In this document: positions 7,458 through 13,010 of the stretch, piece after piece
How positions within the stretch are numbered: the stretch's first letter is position 1
Layout: every line of letters starts with the position of its first letter
IMG/VR virus record: IMGVR_UViG_3300014720_000246
Coordinates: 1-20,014 of that record
DNA length: 20,014 bases
From: a virus
Reading direction: 5' to 3' (one strand)
Notes under the pieces: generated by a model
What the model saw: the letters and a program-made list of their open reading frames with translations, nothing else
Database searches by the model: none
What the model was told of the DNA's origin: nothing
Program-made: the position numbers and the translations under genes

Positions 7458-7640
7458 TTATCGTGTTTTGGTTTTGTTTTGCTTGTATTCATGATCAAGA
7501 TATTCATCAAATGCATCATCAGAGGATTCATAATTATGTATCACTCGTCTATATTTGTCAACAATCCGTTTATTCTTTGTAACTTTCTTGATTCGTTTTT
7601 CCGAGAAGTCCTCGTTGTAACGTCTATACGTATCGCCCAT
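7458..7640 (-). CDS. Small basic phage protein, unknown function
   Basis: A 60-aa protein starting MGDTYRRYNEDF at ATG 7640, with the ribosome site GGAGT 10 bases upstream, formed by the stop region of the previous gene. A longer reading from 7724 adds 28 residues but has no better start. It is rich in Lys/Arg (KRIKKVTKNKR) with an acidic patch (ESSDDAFDEYLDHEY). No known domain recognised. It lies between the 77-aa gene and gp32, and carries the probable gp32 promoter inside its coding sequence. Confidence 0.7.
   Translation of the reverse strand: MGDTYRRYNEDFSEKRIKKVTKNKRIVDKYRRVIHNYESSDDAFDEYLDHEYKQNKTKTR
7533..7561 (-). promoter_or_regulatory. Sigma70-like early promoter for gp32
   Basis: On the minus strand the -35 box is a perfect TTGACA (7561-7556), the spacer is 17 bases and the -10 box is CATAAT (7538-7533), 5 of 6 to consensus. 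Transcription would start near 7526 and give gp32 a leader of about 100 nt. It lies inside the upstream 60-aa gene and would let gp32 be made in excess of gp33/gp59, as its stoichiometric role requires. Confidence 0.7.
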
Positions 7641-7650
7641 GTTAAAAAAC

Positions 7651-7884
7651 TTACTCCTTGTCCTTACGTTTAACAGATTGTTTTTCGACCGCAATATAGG
7701 GCCAGTGAGAAACTTGTGTAGCAATCATTGCTTGTTGCTGTGCCATCTTTACCATATAATGTTGTGTTGCCTTAAGTGCATCTGATAGAGTCAAATAGCG
7801 ATCATGCAGATCAATTAGTTCTTTCTCTAGGTTATGCATCTTTCTTGCAAGAACATCAACATCATATTCCTCGTAGGATTCCAT
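7651..7884 (-). CDS. Small coiled-coil protein, unknown function
   Basis: A 77-aa protein, MESYEEYDVDVLARKMHN, with heptad-like spacing of Leu/Met/Ile through residues 10-55 (LEKELIDLHDRYLTLSDAL), then a Gln-rich stretch and a basic tail (KQSVKRKDKE). AAGGA lies 8-10 bases before the ATG. It overlaps the end of gene 59 by 23 bases and its stop codon forms part of the next gene's ribosome site. Its place between gene 59 and gene 32 hints at a replication-linked accessory role, but nothing in the sequence shows this. Confidence 0.75.
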   Translation of the reverse strand: MESYEEYDVDVLARKMHNLEKELIDLHDRYLTLSDALKATQHYMVKMAQQQAMIATQVSHWPYIAVEKQSVKRKDKE

Positions 7885-8455
7885 TATACTTTTCCTTATC
7901 GATCCTTACAAAAGGGCTATATTTTCGAATCAAACGAGAAATATCAGGCCACACAAATGTTTCTTTAATGTCTTGATCAAACCTATCACAAAACTTACAC
8001 AGCTTGTTTAGTATCACAAGGGTTTCTAGTGACACTTCCTTGCTCATGTAAGACCTAATTATATATGGATGTTCGCCAGTTTGACAATAGAAAACTTTTT
8101 CTTCATCGAACTTTTCTATATTCATCTCCGATAGAATGTGTGCCATGTCTCGCTTGAAGATGTATGATAGCGACTCGATACGCTTCTTCCATTGTGTGTA
8201 AACGTCTTGTGCTTGCCCATCGTATACGCCTCCCCACTTGTTGCCTGCAACAAAATTGGACACAAGAAAGTTAACTAGTTCAGAATCAGAGTATTGTTTT
8301 GCTAACTTTTTGTACATCAACTCATGTTTCATAAATCTATCACGTGACGCCTTTATGCGTCCTTTATGTTTGATCACATCATATGAGTCAGTAGTAAAGT
8401 GTAGCTTTAGTGCAAGATAGTAACGATAGGCCTGAAAGGCGTCCATTTGCATCAT
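7862..8455 (-). CDS. 59: gp59 DNA helicase loader (gp41 assembly protein)
   Basis: A 197-aa protein (T4: 217). It matches the T4 gp59 plan: an N-terminal YRYYLALKLHFTTDSYDVIKHKGR block (T4 has YKLYLMIKQH...YDVIKYN), a basic RDRFMKHELMYKKLAKQYSD segment, then LVNFLVSNFVAGNKWGGVYD (T4: LIFISNLVANQDAWIGDISD). In T4 the protein binds forked DNA and gp32-coated ssDNA and loads the gp41 replicative helicase. The first ATG overlaps the gp33 stop (ATGA), so translation is probably coupled; a second ATG follows at once. The gene order 33-59-(two small genes)-32 matches T4 apart from the small insertions. Confidence 0.9.
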   Translation of the reverse strand: MMQMDAFQAYRYYLALKLHFTTDSYDVIKHKGRIKASRDRFMKHELMYKKLAKQYSDSELVNFLVSNFVAGNKWGGVYDGQAQDVYTQWKKRIESLSYIFKRDMAHILSEMNIEKFDEEKVFYCQTGEHPYIIRSYMSKEVSLETLVILNKLCKFCDRFDQDIKETFVWPDISRLIRKYSPFVRIDKEKYNGILRGI

Positions 8456-8706
8456 AGAGGTAGTTTGCCGGATTTTCGTTTGAAATAGTTTAGATCTTCT
8501 GCTTCACATTGAATCTTCTCTTTGAGAGACTTATTGATCAGCGACTTAACTGATTCTACATCAATGTCTGCATCTTCACAATATTCAATAACTGCCTCCA
8601 TGTAAGATAGTCGCTTGCTAGTCACTAGTTGCTCAATATGTAAAGAAAATTCATTTGCGGTTGTAAACTTCTTTGAAATGATGAACTGATCTGTAATGGG
8701 TTGCAT
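8452..8706 (-). CDS. 33: gp33-like late transcription coactivator
   Basis: An 84-aa protein from ATG 8706 (MQPITDQFIISKKF), which follows the previous stop by one base. A longer start at 8742 overlaps that gene and has no ribosome site. Features matching gp33 of T4-like marine phages: a central LSYMEAVIEYCEDADIDVESV block, LINKSLKEKIQCEAEDLNYF, and a short hydrophobic end KLPL. gp33 links RNA polymerase with gp55 and the gp45 clamp at late promoters; the C-terminus is the clamp-binding part in T4. T4 gp33 is 112 aa. Position directly before gene 59, as in T4, is the strongest support. The exact TATAAATA boxes in this window fit a working gp33/gp55 system. Confidence 0.8.
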   Translation of the reverse strand: MQPITDQFIISKKFTTANEFSLHIEQLVTSKRLSYMEAVIEYCEDADIDVESVKSLINKSLKEKIQCEAEDLNYFKRKSGKLPL

Positions 8707-8707
8707 A

Positions 8708-9100
8708 TTACTTGAATAGAATGAGAGCCATGAATACGGCATTTACGATGAAACCTGCACCAATGGTTAGGACATTTACAGTATCTTTCAGAATGGCTGC
8801 TCGAACAAAGAAGGTAACCATCGCTGCCCAGATAAACAACACCAGATCAACAGGTGGCATCTTATCAGTAACACCTGCCATGACTGCAAGGAATGTAGGA
8901 ATCAATGCAGCATGAAGAAGAACCAATCCAATCCATCCAATAGATTCTGCTGTGCTGGGTACAAGTTTATTGTCTAGAAAGTATTTAATACAATCTTTGA
9001 TCCTTCCCAACCTCTCAATCCAACTAACCTTTGTAGAAGATGTGTTTTCCAATTTGGGTGACTCTTCGTTTTTGCCATTTGGGGTTGACATAGTTTGCAT
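8708..9100 (-). CDS. Membrane protein with three segments, candidate holin
   Basis: About 130 aa (start at 9100, or 9091 giving MSTPNGKNEESP; neither has a good ribosome site). After a soluble charged N-terminus of about 45 residues come three hydrophobic segments: IGWIGLVLLHAALIPTFLAV, VDLVLFIWAAMVTFF and a final VLTIGAGFIVNAVFMALIL ending FK. It overlaps the SleB-type hydrolase gene by up to 77 bases, and small multi-span membrane proteins beside a wall hydrolase often form holes for it. No family signature recognised, so holin is inferred from context. It could also be an antiholin or a superinfection protein. gp33 follows one base after its stop. Confidence 0.65.
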   Translation of the reverse strand: MQTMSTPNGKNEESPKLENTSSTKVSWIERLGRIKDCIKYFLDNKLVPSTAESIGWIGLVLLHAALIPTFLAVMAGVTDKMPPVDLVLFIWAAMVTFFVRAAILKDTVNVLTIGAGFIVNAVFMALILFK

Positions 9101-9554
9101 GATAGAATAGTACGTCCTCAGTGATAATACTTAAACGAAATCCTTCAAGGAGAACCTTACGGGCGACTGCTTCGGATTCCTTGTAGGTTGCTTCATGAAT
9201 GGGTCTGACTTTTGTTTTTTGTTCACAATACCAGCTGAACTGGCATATAACTCTATTGTACACGATGTTCTTTTCGTAAACAACAGCGCAGATATCTTTT
9301 GGAAATTTATTTGATTTGACACGATTTAATGTTACTTGTGCAACTGCAACCTTTCCTTCGAATGGTTCAGTTCCTGCTTCATAATAGATGTTTTTGGCGA
9401 GGCATTCAAGCTCCTTTTCACGTTGCGCCATCGTAATAAACTTGGGATCTCTTTCTTCAGACAACTCTCTAAACTTGTAATCTACAAGCGTTTCAAAGTA
9501 GTCGTATAAGAAGTATCCTAGAACACATATAAAAACTATCCTTAAAAAAGTCAT
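9024..9554 (-). CDS. SleB/CwlJ-type cell wall hydrolase, probable endolysin
   Basis: A 176-aa protein. Residues 3-20 form one hydrophobic segment (FLRIVFICVLGYFLYDYF) that may be a signal-anchor, so export through Sec is likely. The rest matches the Hydrolase_2 (SleB/CwlJ) domain: CLAKNIYYEAGTEP with probable catalytic Glu59, VAVAQVTLNRV, FPKDICAVVY, CQFSWYC, and VLFYHANYVNPKW with a final IGKHIFYK. The family cuts the glycan backbone of peptidoglycan as lytic transglycosylase-like enzymes. In a T4-like phage this would replace the T4 e lysozyme. The ATG overlaps the stop of the preceding membrane-protein gene (TGATG); GTG 9557 is an alternative start one codon earlier. Confidence 0.85.
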   Translation of the reverse strand: MTFLRIVFICVLGYFLYDYFETLVDYKFRELSEERDPKFITMAQREKELECLAKNIYYEAGTEPFEGKVAVAQVTLNRVKSNKFPKDICAVVYEKNIVYNRVICQFSWYCEQKTKVRPIHEATYKESEAVARKVLLEGFRLSIITEDVLFYHANYVNPKWQKRRVTQIGKHIFYKG

Positions 9555-9901
9555 CACTTCTCATTATTTGATTGTCCCGAGCGGGTTCGATTAACAACAT
9601 CAATCAAGTCCTCTTTATTCTTATCTGCATTAGAGAATACCCGGGCGATTAAAGATAACAGGCCCCATGATATGAAACCTATACAAAATCCAAACATCAA
9701 TTGCATTTCCCAATTAGAGGTCATTTCTAGCCATTGTAATAGAGGCGCCGCGAAGATGATACCCGTTCCTGTTGATACTCCACCTCTTAAGCTAGCATCC
9801 ATCATAGAGATAGGTTTTAAGAATGCCATGTTAGTCAAGTTACCTAGTAGGCCTCCGACTCCTGATAAAATCTTTGCGAGTATAAAACCTGAATCTGGCA
9901 T
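9554..9901 (-). CDS. Small membrane protein, candidate holin
   Basis: A 115-aa protein with AGAGG 6 bases before the ATG. Hydrophobic segments: a weak one near the N-terminus (FILAKILSGVGGLLGNL), then VSTGTGIIFAAPLLQWLEM and MQLMFGFCIGFISWGLLSLI, followed by a charged soluble tail (NADKNKEDLIDVVNRTRS). The layout of two or three segments plus a charged C-terminus next to an endolysin gene is typical of holins. It is translationally coupled to the hydrolase (TGATG). I do not recognise the family; the gene at 8708-9100 is the competing candidate and one may be holin, the other antiholin. Confidence 0.7.
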   Translation of the reverse strand: MPDSGFILAKILSGVGGLLGNLTNMAFLKPISMMDASLRGGVSTGTGIIFAAPLLQWLEMTSNWEMQLMFGFCIGFISWGLLSLIARVFSNADKNKEDLIDVVNRTRSGQSNNEK

Positions 9902-9970
9902 AAGAACCTCTAATTGTAGTTATAAGTGGCGCTGATTGGGTAATAAGGACAGCGCCGAAACCCCAGGAGT

Positions 9971-10012
9971 TTACGCTGCTAGGCGATACGCTCCAAAATA
10001 TGCATCGTTTGC
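9971..10012 (-). other. tmRNA tag reading frame
   Basis: Thirteen codons and TAA: resume codon GCA at 10012, giving ANDAYFGAYRLAA; with the alanine brought by the tmRNA the added tag is AANDAYFGAYRLAA. The bases just before the resume codon, AGTAAAT, match the usual AGTAAA(C/T) that sets the resume point. The AND start and LAA end match bacterial tags, and the C-terminal LAA is the ClpX recognition end. Confidence 0.92.
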
Positions 10013-10121
10013 ATTTACTTCTATGCTTCTTCGGGCGAGTAGTCCCCCCCCATCGGCTTTCACATTGCCGGGTTGTCCATCTTCCTACTTATTGCTCTGT
10101 CGAAACCATGTCTCGCCCATC

Positions 10122-10186
10122 ATAAGCATACTTAATTCCTCACCTTGTGGAGTCTCATATTTCAGAGCCGATCCTAGTATGCTTAT
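10122..10186 (-). repeat. Inverted repeat in the tmRNA intervening segment
   Basis: A perfect 11-base inverted repeat, AGTATGCTTAT (10176-10186) and ATAAGCATACT (10122-10132), encloses 43 bases. It joins the end of the acceptor piece to the start of the coding piece in the precursor and continues the direction of the acceptor stem. It probably presents the segment for removal by tRNA-processing nucleases, leaving a two-piece RNA. Confidence 0.85.
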
Positions 10187-10254
10187 GGTGGACGAGGGGG
10201 GAATCGAACCCCCGTCCAGAACACTTTTTGGTTAACTTCAAACAACCATTGGTA

Positions 10255-10262
10255 TATTTATT
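10255..10262 (-). promoter_or_regulatory. Possible late promoter of the tmRNA
   Basis: The minus strand reads AATAAATA, one mismatch from the late box TATAAATA. Late transcripts begin about 6 bases past the box, that is near 10249, just where base pairing predicts the acceptor piece to begin. The same 8-mer occurs inside genes at 12158 and 15008 with no sensible target, so the box alone is weak evidence; the spacing is what supports it. It overlaps the end of the oxygenase gene. Confidence 0.45.
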
Positions 10263-10809
10263 CGTTCACGTAATGCAAGTATGTTCCCATAATGTACTTG
10301 TTTGATGATACAGGTGGCCTAGCTTCATGAGGAAACATCCACAAAGGAGGAAACATTAGAACACGACCTGCTTTAGGTTTCACAGAGATTCCAAGTGTAG
10401 GAAAGGTGGTTTCGCCACCCTCCTCTACATCATTGAGGTAACAAAACACAACTAGAAATCGTTTTGATGATCGATTGTCCCCCACATCTACATGAAGATC
10501 AAACCGCTCGTTTTCATTGGGCCTATATCGCTTGATGCGGATTTCCTCAAAGCCCTGAAGCTGTGGAATTATAGGAACCTTTACATCATTGAAGTAAGAT
10601 GTAGCCCCCGAGTAAGATAGGCCTGCGAACATCTGAGAGATATCCTGCCAGGGTTCTAGCTTAGTGATGTTTAGCTGTTCGAACTTATAGATTTCTGATT
10701 CTACGGTTTCATGTTCTAGTGAACTTTCATAGCGAGCAATGATCGAATCACAGGTCTCTTTGTCTAGTATGTCATCATAGACCTTGATGTAGTCAGTCAA
10801 ATAAATCAT
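10258..10809 (-). CDS. 2OG-Fe(II) oxygenase, prolyl-4-hydroxylase-like
   Basis: A 183-aa protein from ATG 10809, which shares a base with the previous stop (TAATG) and has AAAGG upstream; longer starts run into the preceding gene. The iron site is visible: H106-x-D108 in FDLHVDVGD and H161 in FPHEARPP, with K171 in NKYIMGTYLHY placed to bind 2-oxoglutarate. YLNDVEEGGETTFP and PKAGRVLMFPP are typical of the P4H family. These enzymes hydroxylate proline or other residues using O2 and 2-oxoglutarate; in T4-like marine phages they are common and their target is unknown. The tmRNA begins about 10 bases past the stop. Confidence 0.9.
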   Translation of the reverse strand: MIYLTDYIKVYDDILDKETCDSIIARYESSLEHETVESEIYKFEQLNITKLEPWQDISQMFAGLSYSGATSYFNDVKVPIIPQLQGFEEIRIKRYRPNENERFDLHVDVGDNRSSKRFLVVFCYLNDVEEGGETTFPTLGISVKPKAGRVLMFPPLWMFPHEARPPVSSNKYIMGTYLHYVNE

Positions 10810-11117
10810 TAGAGCCCTTTCTCTGTTACAGTGCGAAGATGTGTTCCTGCAGTTAAAAGACAAGTCATCTTTCCATCTAAAGAACTTAGAGTAATTGTAA
10901 AATTGCCTTTTTGCGTTTCTTTCCACACAACCATAAGCAGATTTTCTGCTTTTCCAATCATAACGGGATATTCCTTATGAGTGTTTTGAAGTTCTTTGAT
11001 CACATCGGGTGTCTCAGCACAGTGCACTGATGTGGGCACTTCAATATATTTAAGCCCTGTTTGCGCCTGTGCTGTCAGCGAAAACATCGTCAAGATACTT
11101 AGGATTGTTTTTTTCAT
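10809..11117 (-). CDS. Small exported protein, unknown function
   Basis: A 102-aa protein with a clear signal peptide: MKKTILSILTMFSLTAQAQT, cleavage likely after AQA at residues 17-19. The mature part of about 83 residues has two Cys (VHCAET and MTCLL) that could form a disulfide in the periplasm, and beta-type stretches (NLLMVVWKETQ, NFTITLSSLDGK). No family recognised. It starts inside the end of the nuclease gene (68-base overlap) and couples to the oxygenase gene by TAATG. Confidence 0.75.
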   Translation of the reverse strand: MKKTILSILTMFSLTAQAQTGLKYIEVPTSVHCAETPDVIKELQNTHKEYPVMIGKAENLLMVVWKETQKGNFTITLSSLDGKMTCLLTAGTHLRTVTEKGL

Positions 11118-11772
11118 GAAGGTCTCGATAGTAAATAAGTTGTTTGATGTAGTGATCGCGCTTTTCTATGAACAACTGAGGTTCTTCACTTTCGCATGCT
11201 ACGATTAGAACGATCTTGTCTACAGGAATGTAAGTCAATTCTTCGTACATTATAGCATAAGCAGCGCATTGCATGAAATAATTTTCAATATCTTCTTTGA
11301 CTTTTCTCCTAGTAGATGTCTTGAAGTCAATGATACTAAGTCGCCCTTTATGTTCTGCCACACAATCAACCGTTCCTGCTAGGCGAAGGTGATTTGAATA
11401 GAGCCTTTGTTCTTGTACATGAATGTTATCGATATCATACAATAGATGCTTAGTTTCGTTAAACAGCGCTTTGTCGAACAAAGAAGTTTTTTCATCGAAG
11501 GGTTCTTGATTCTGTAGGAACCTCTCACATAGCGTGTGAAACCGGGTGCCTCTATTTGCTGCCTGTCTCGCAATCCAATCTGCCTGTTTAGCGCCTACTC
11601 GCTTTCGCCATTCCAGGAGGGCATCTTTACGATACTCCTGCAAAATTGTCGTGATAGAAGGATACCGGTTTCCTTCAGGTGTCACGTAGTGACGTTTGCC
11701 TGTTACGGGATCAGTTACTTGCTGAAGTTTAGGTATTACAGGCAGATTGGATTCATAACGAAACTGTTTCAT
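11050..11772 (-). CDS. PD-(D/E)XK nuclease (RecB/Cas4-like)
   Basis: A 240-aa protein from ATG 11772 (MKQFRYESNLP), with AGGA 4 bases upstream; a start 6 codons earlier lacks a ribosome site. The N-terminal part has YPSITTILQEY and a basic RKRVGAKQADWIARQAANRGTRFH helix region with the His common before this core. The catalytic core is LAGTVDCVAEHKGRLSIIDFKTS: Asp in TVDC, then IIDFK as D-x-K. A QCAAYAIMYEE helix follows, the QxxxY motif of RecB-like nucleases. This group acts on DNA ends in recombination or repair; a similar gene is common in T4-like marine phages. It is the first gene behind a strong sigma70-like promoter. Confidence 0.88.
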   Translation of the reverse strand: MKQFRYESNLPVIPKLQQVTDPVTGKRHYVTPEGNRYPSITTILQEYRKDALLEWRKRVGAKQADWIARQAANRGTRFHTLCERFLQNQEPFDEKTSLFDKALFNETKHLLYDIDNIHVQEQRLYSNHLRLAGTVDCVAEHKGRLSIIDFKTSTRRKVKEDIENYFMQCAAYAIMYEELTYIPVDKIVLIVACESEEPQLFIEKRDHYIKQLIYYRDLHEKNNPKYLDDVFADSTGANRA

Positions 11773-11792
11773 GTTTTCCTTTGCAAACAATA

Positions 11793-11821
11793 ATTCTAAT
11801 GCAGATTAGGTAGCATGTCAA
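11793..11821 (-). promoter_or_regulatory. Sigma70-like early promoter for the nuclease operon
   Basis: Minus strand: perfect -35 TTGACA (11821-11816), 17-base spacer, -10 TAGAAT (11798-11793). The start would be near 11786, 14 bases before the nuclease ATG at 11772. It would drive nuclease, exported protein and oxygenase, and could read on through the tmRNA. Confidence 0.8.
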
Positions 11822-11927
11822 TGAGAGTGTAAACTTACAACAGGTTATCAATGATGTGTCTCAACAGATTTAATATCTGCTAGCTGTAAGTAGATTTCCT
11901 GAGTGGTTAGTTTACGACCTGAGGAAT

Positions 11928-12665
11928 TTACTGTATATCTTCCTCGTACCTCAATCTAGCTAGAATGTATTGTTTGACGATCTCGCTCCTTACAATATCA
12001 TGCACAGAAAACTCGATTAGTTTGAATGACGGCATCATCTTCGCGATACTGATGAACTTTTTAAGGCCTGACATGTCCTGTTTCTTGTTCAGATCTGTTT
12101 GCCTAAAGTCACCACAAAAGATGATCTTTGAGTTTGTTCCTACTCTAGTCATAATCGTATTTATTTCAGCGTCATTTAGATTCTGACACTCATCGACGAT
12201 AACAATCGTATCATCAAGCGTAATACCTCGAAGGAAAGAGGTTGTTAGGAAGTGAACTGCACATTGTTCTTTGAGTCGTTGATACGCATCTGCACGATTA
12301 AAAAGGTTACGGCAAATCTCGTGATAGGGTTCTTGATAGACTTCCGTCTTTTCTTTTTCATGTCCCGGGAGGTGCCCAATCTCACGTGTGGGCACTACTG
12401 ATCGTACAATCACAACTTTCTCGAAATGGTTACTTTTATCTAACACTTCCTCAAGGGCTTTGTAAAGTGCTATGTATGTCTTACCAGTTCCTGCTACACC
12501 ATGCAAAAGCATGAACTGTTCTTCGCTTTTGTAGTAGTCGAAGAATAACTTCTGGTTGTCGGTAAGGGGTTCGATAACCGACATGTCATCTAGGCGTACA
12601 CGTAGGCGGTTGGTGGCGATTGTCACTTCTGGCGAACGATATACTTTTTCTTGTCTTTTTGCCAT
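11928..12665 (-). CDS. phoH: PhoH-family P-loop NTPase
   Basis: A 245-aa protein from ATG 12665 with AGAGG 5 bases upstream. A longer frame from 12740 reads through a terminator hairpin and is rejected. Walker A is GVAGTGKT at residues 56-63, preceded by the PhoH-type LTDNQKLFFDYY; Walker B is VIVDECQN; FCGDFRQTD follows as the sensor region, and RSVVPTREIGHLPG is a typical PhoH loop. PhoH proteins are ATPases related to RNA-helicase-like folds; their phage role is unknown despite wide use as a marker of marine phages, and the phosphate-starvation link is not shown by this sequence. The 137 bases after the stop hold only the nuclease promoter and a startless frame. Confidence 0.93.
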   Translation of the reverse strand: MAKRQEKVYRSPEVTIATNRLRVRLDDMSVIEPLTDNQKLFFDYYKSEEQFMLLHGVAGTGKTYIALYKALEEVLDKSNHFEKVVIVRSVVPTREIGHLPGHEKEKTEVYQEPYHEICRNLFNRADAYQRLKEQCAVHFLTTSFLRGITLDDTIVIVDECQNLNDAEINTIMTRVGTNSKIIFCGDFRQTDLNKKQDMSGLKKFISIAKMMPSFKLIEFSVHDIVRSEIVKQYILARLRYEEDIQ

Positions 12666-12676
12666 AGAGCCCTCTA

Positions 12677-12710
12677 AAATAAAAAAGGACAGCGTTGCAT
12701 TGCTGTCCTT
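12677..12710 (-). terminator. Rho-independent terminator before phoH
   Basis: Minus strand: a 9-bp perfect stem AAGGACAGC (12710-12702) with GCTGTCCTT (12693-12685), 8-base loop, followed by TTTTATTTT. It should end transcripts from the FmdB gene side. It lies only 20 bases before the phoH start, and the run continues straight into the phoH ribosome site, so it may also act as an attenuator. No good promoter is seen between it and phoH. Confidence 0.88.
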
Positions 12711-12736
12711 CTGGTTGATTGGAATTACTTTTCCCA

Positions 12737-12997
12737 TCATCGCGAAAGTTTGTTATTCAAGTTGCTTCTAGGTTGTGATTCATGAATTTTCGAAAGTACC
12801 TCCCTGAATCCGTTATCAATAGTGCGAATACCCAAACGAACAGAATCTCCTACTCCTGGAGTTCCTATCTGTAAAGAGACTGATGAAGATCCACATGAGG
12901 GGCATGGATTGCCCTCAGGAACTTTTCTATTAGCGATGCTTTGCATTTCTCGAAATGCATGACCGCAATCTTGGCATGAATAATCGTATAGTGGCAT
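12737..12997 (-). CDS. FmdB-type zinc ribbon protein
   Basis: An 86-aa protein. The start MPLYDYSCQDCGHAF at 12997 is the standard opening of the FmdB family; a start at 13054 would add 19 residues overlapping the neighbouring gene. Two CxxC pairs, CQDC (residues 8-11) and CPSC, should bind one zinc. The tail (FREVLSKIHESQPRS) is basic and probably disordered. The family is named as a putative regulator, and its molecular role is unsettled. A late-promoter-like box ends only 5 bases before the ATG. Confidence 0.85.
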   Translation of the reverse strand: MPLYDYSCQDCGHAFREMQSIANRKVPEGNPCPSCGSSSVSLQIGTPGVGDSVRLGIRTIDNGFREVLSKIHESQPRSNLNNKLSR

Positions 12998-13002
12998 AAA
13001 CT

Positions 13003-13010
13003 TATTTATG
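13003..13010 (-). promoter_or_regulatory. Late-promoter-like box before the FmdB gene
   Basis: Minus strand CATAAATA, one mismatch from consensus and the same variant as at 753-760. Transcription would begin at about the FmdB ATG itself (12997), which would make a leaderless or nearly leaderless message. It overlaps the end of the upstream gene. It may be real or a chance match. Confidence 0.35.

Larger units (their letters stand above)
9925..10249 (-). ncRNA. ssrA: Circularly permuted (two-piece) tmRNA
   Basis: Read on the minus strand, the acceptor piece comes first (about 10249-10186): a T arm GGACGGGGGTTCGATTCCCCCC and an acceptor strand CTCGTCC-A-CCA with encoded CCA. After an intervening segment comes the coding piece: GGGCGAG at 10118-10112, ACATGGTTTCGACAG, then the tag frame. 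GGGCGAG pairs with CTCGTCC over 7 bp, with G-U as the third pair, the alanyl-tRNA synthetase identity element. P2 pairing is visible between pieces: AGAGCA with TGTTCT (10223-10218) and ACAACC with GGTTGT (10247-10242). Past the tag stop, GGGT/ACCC and GGCGCTG/CAGCGCC (9956-9950 with 9934-9928) form an H-type pseudoknot. It rescues stalled ribosomes with SmpB, marking peptides for proteolysis. Exact ends are estimates. Confidence 0.93.

Noticed and set aside
10186-10220. Isolated tRNA gene from the GGTTCGATTCC arm
   Set aside because: No anticodon or D arm follows in tRNA order; the other half of the acceptor stem is found in the tmRNA coding piece.
9936-10235. 99-aa plus frame
   Set aside because: It lies antisense over the tmRNA; the RNA structure explains the sequence.
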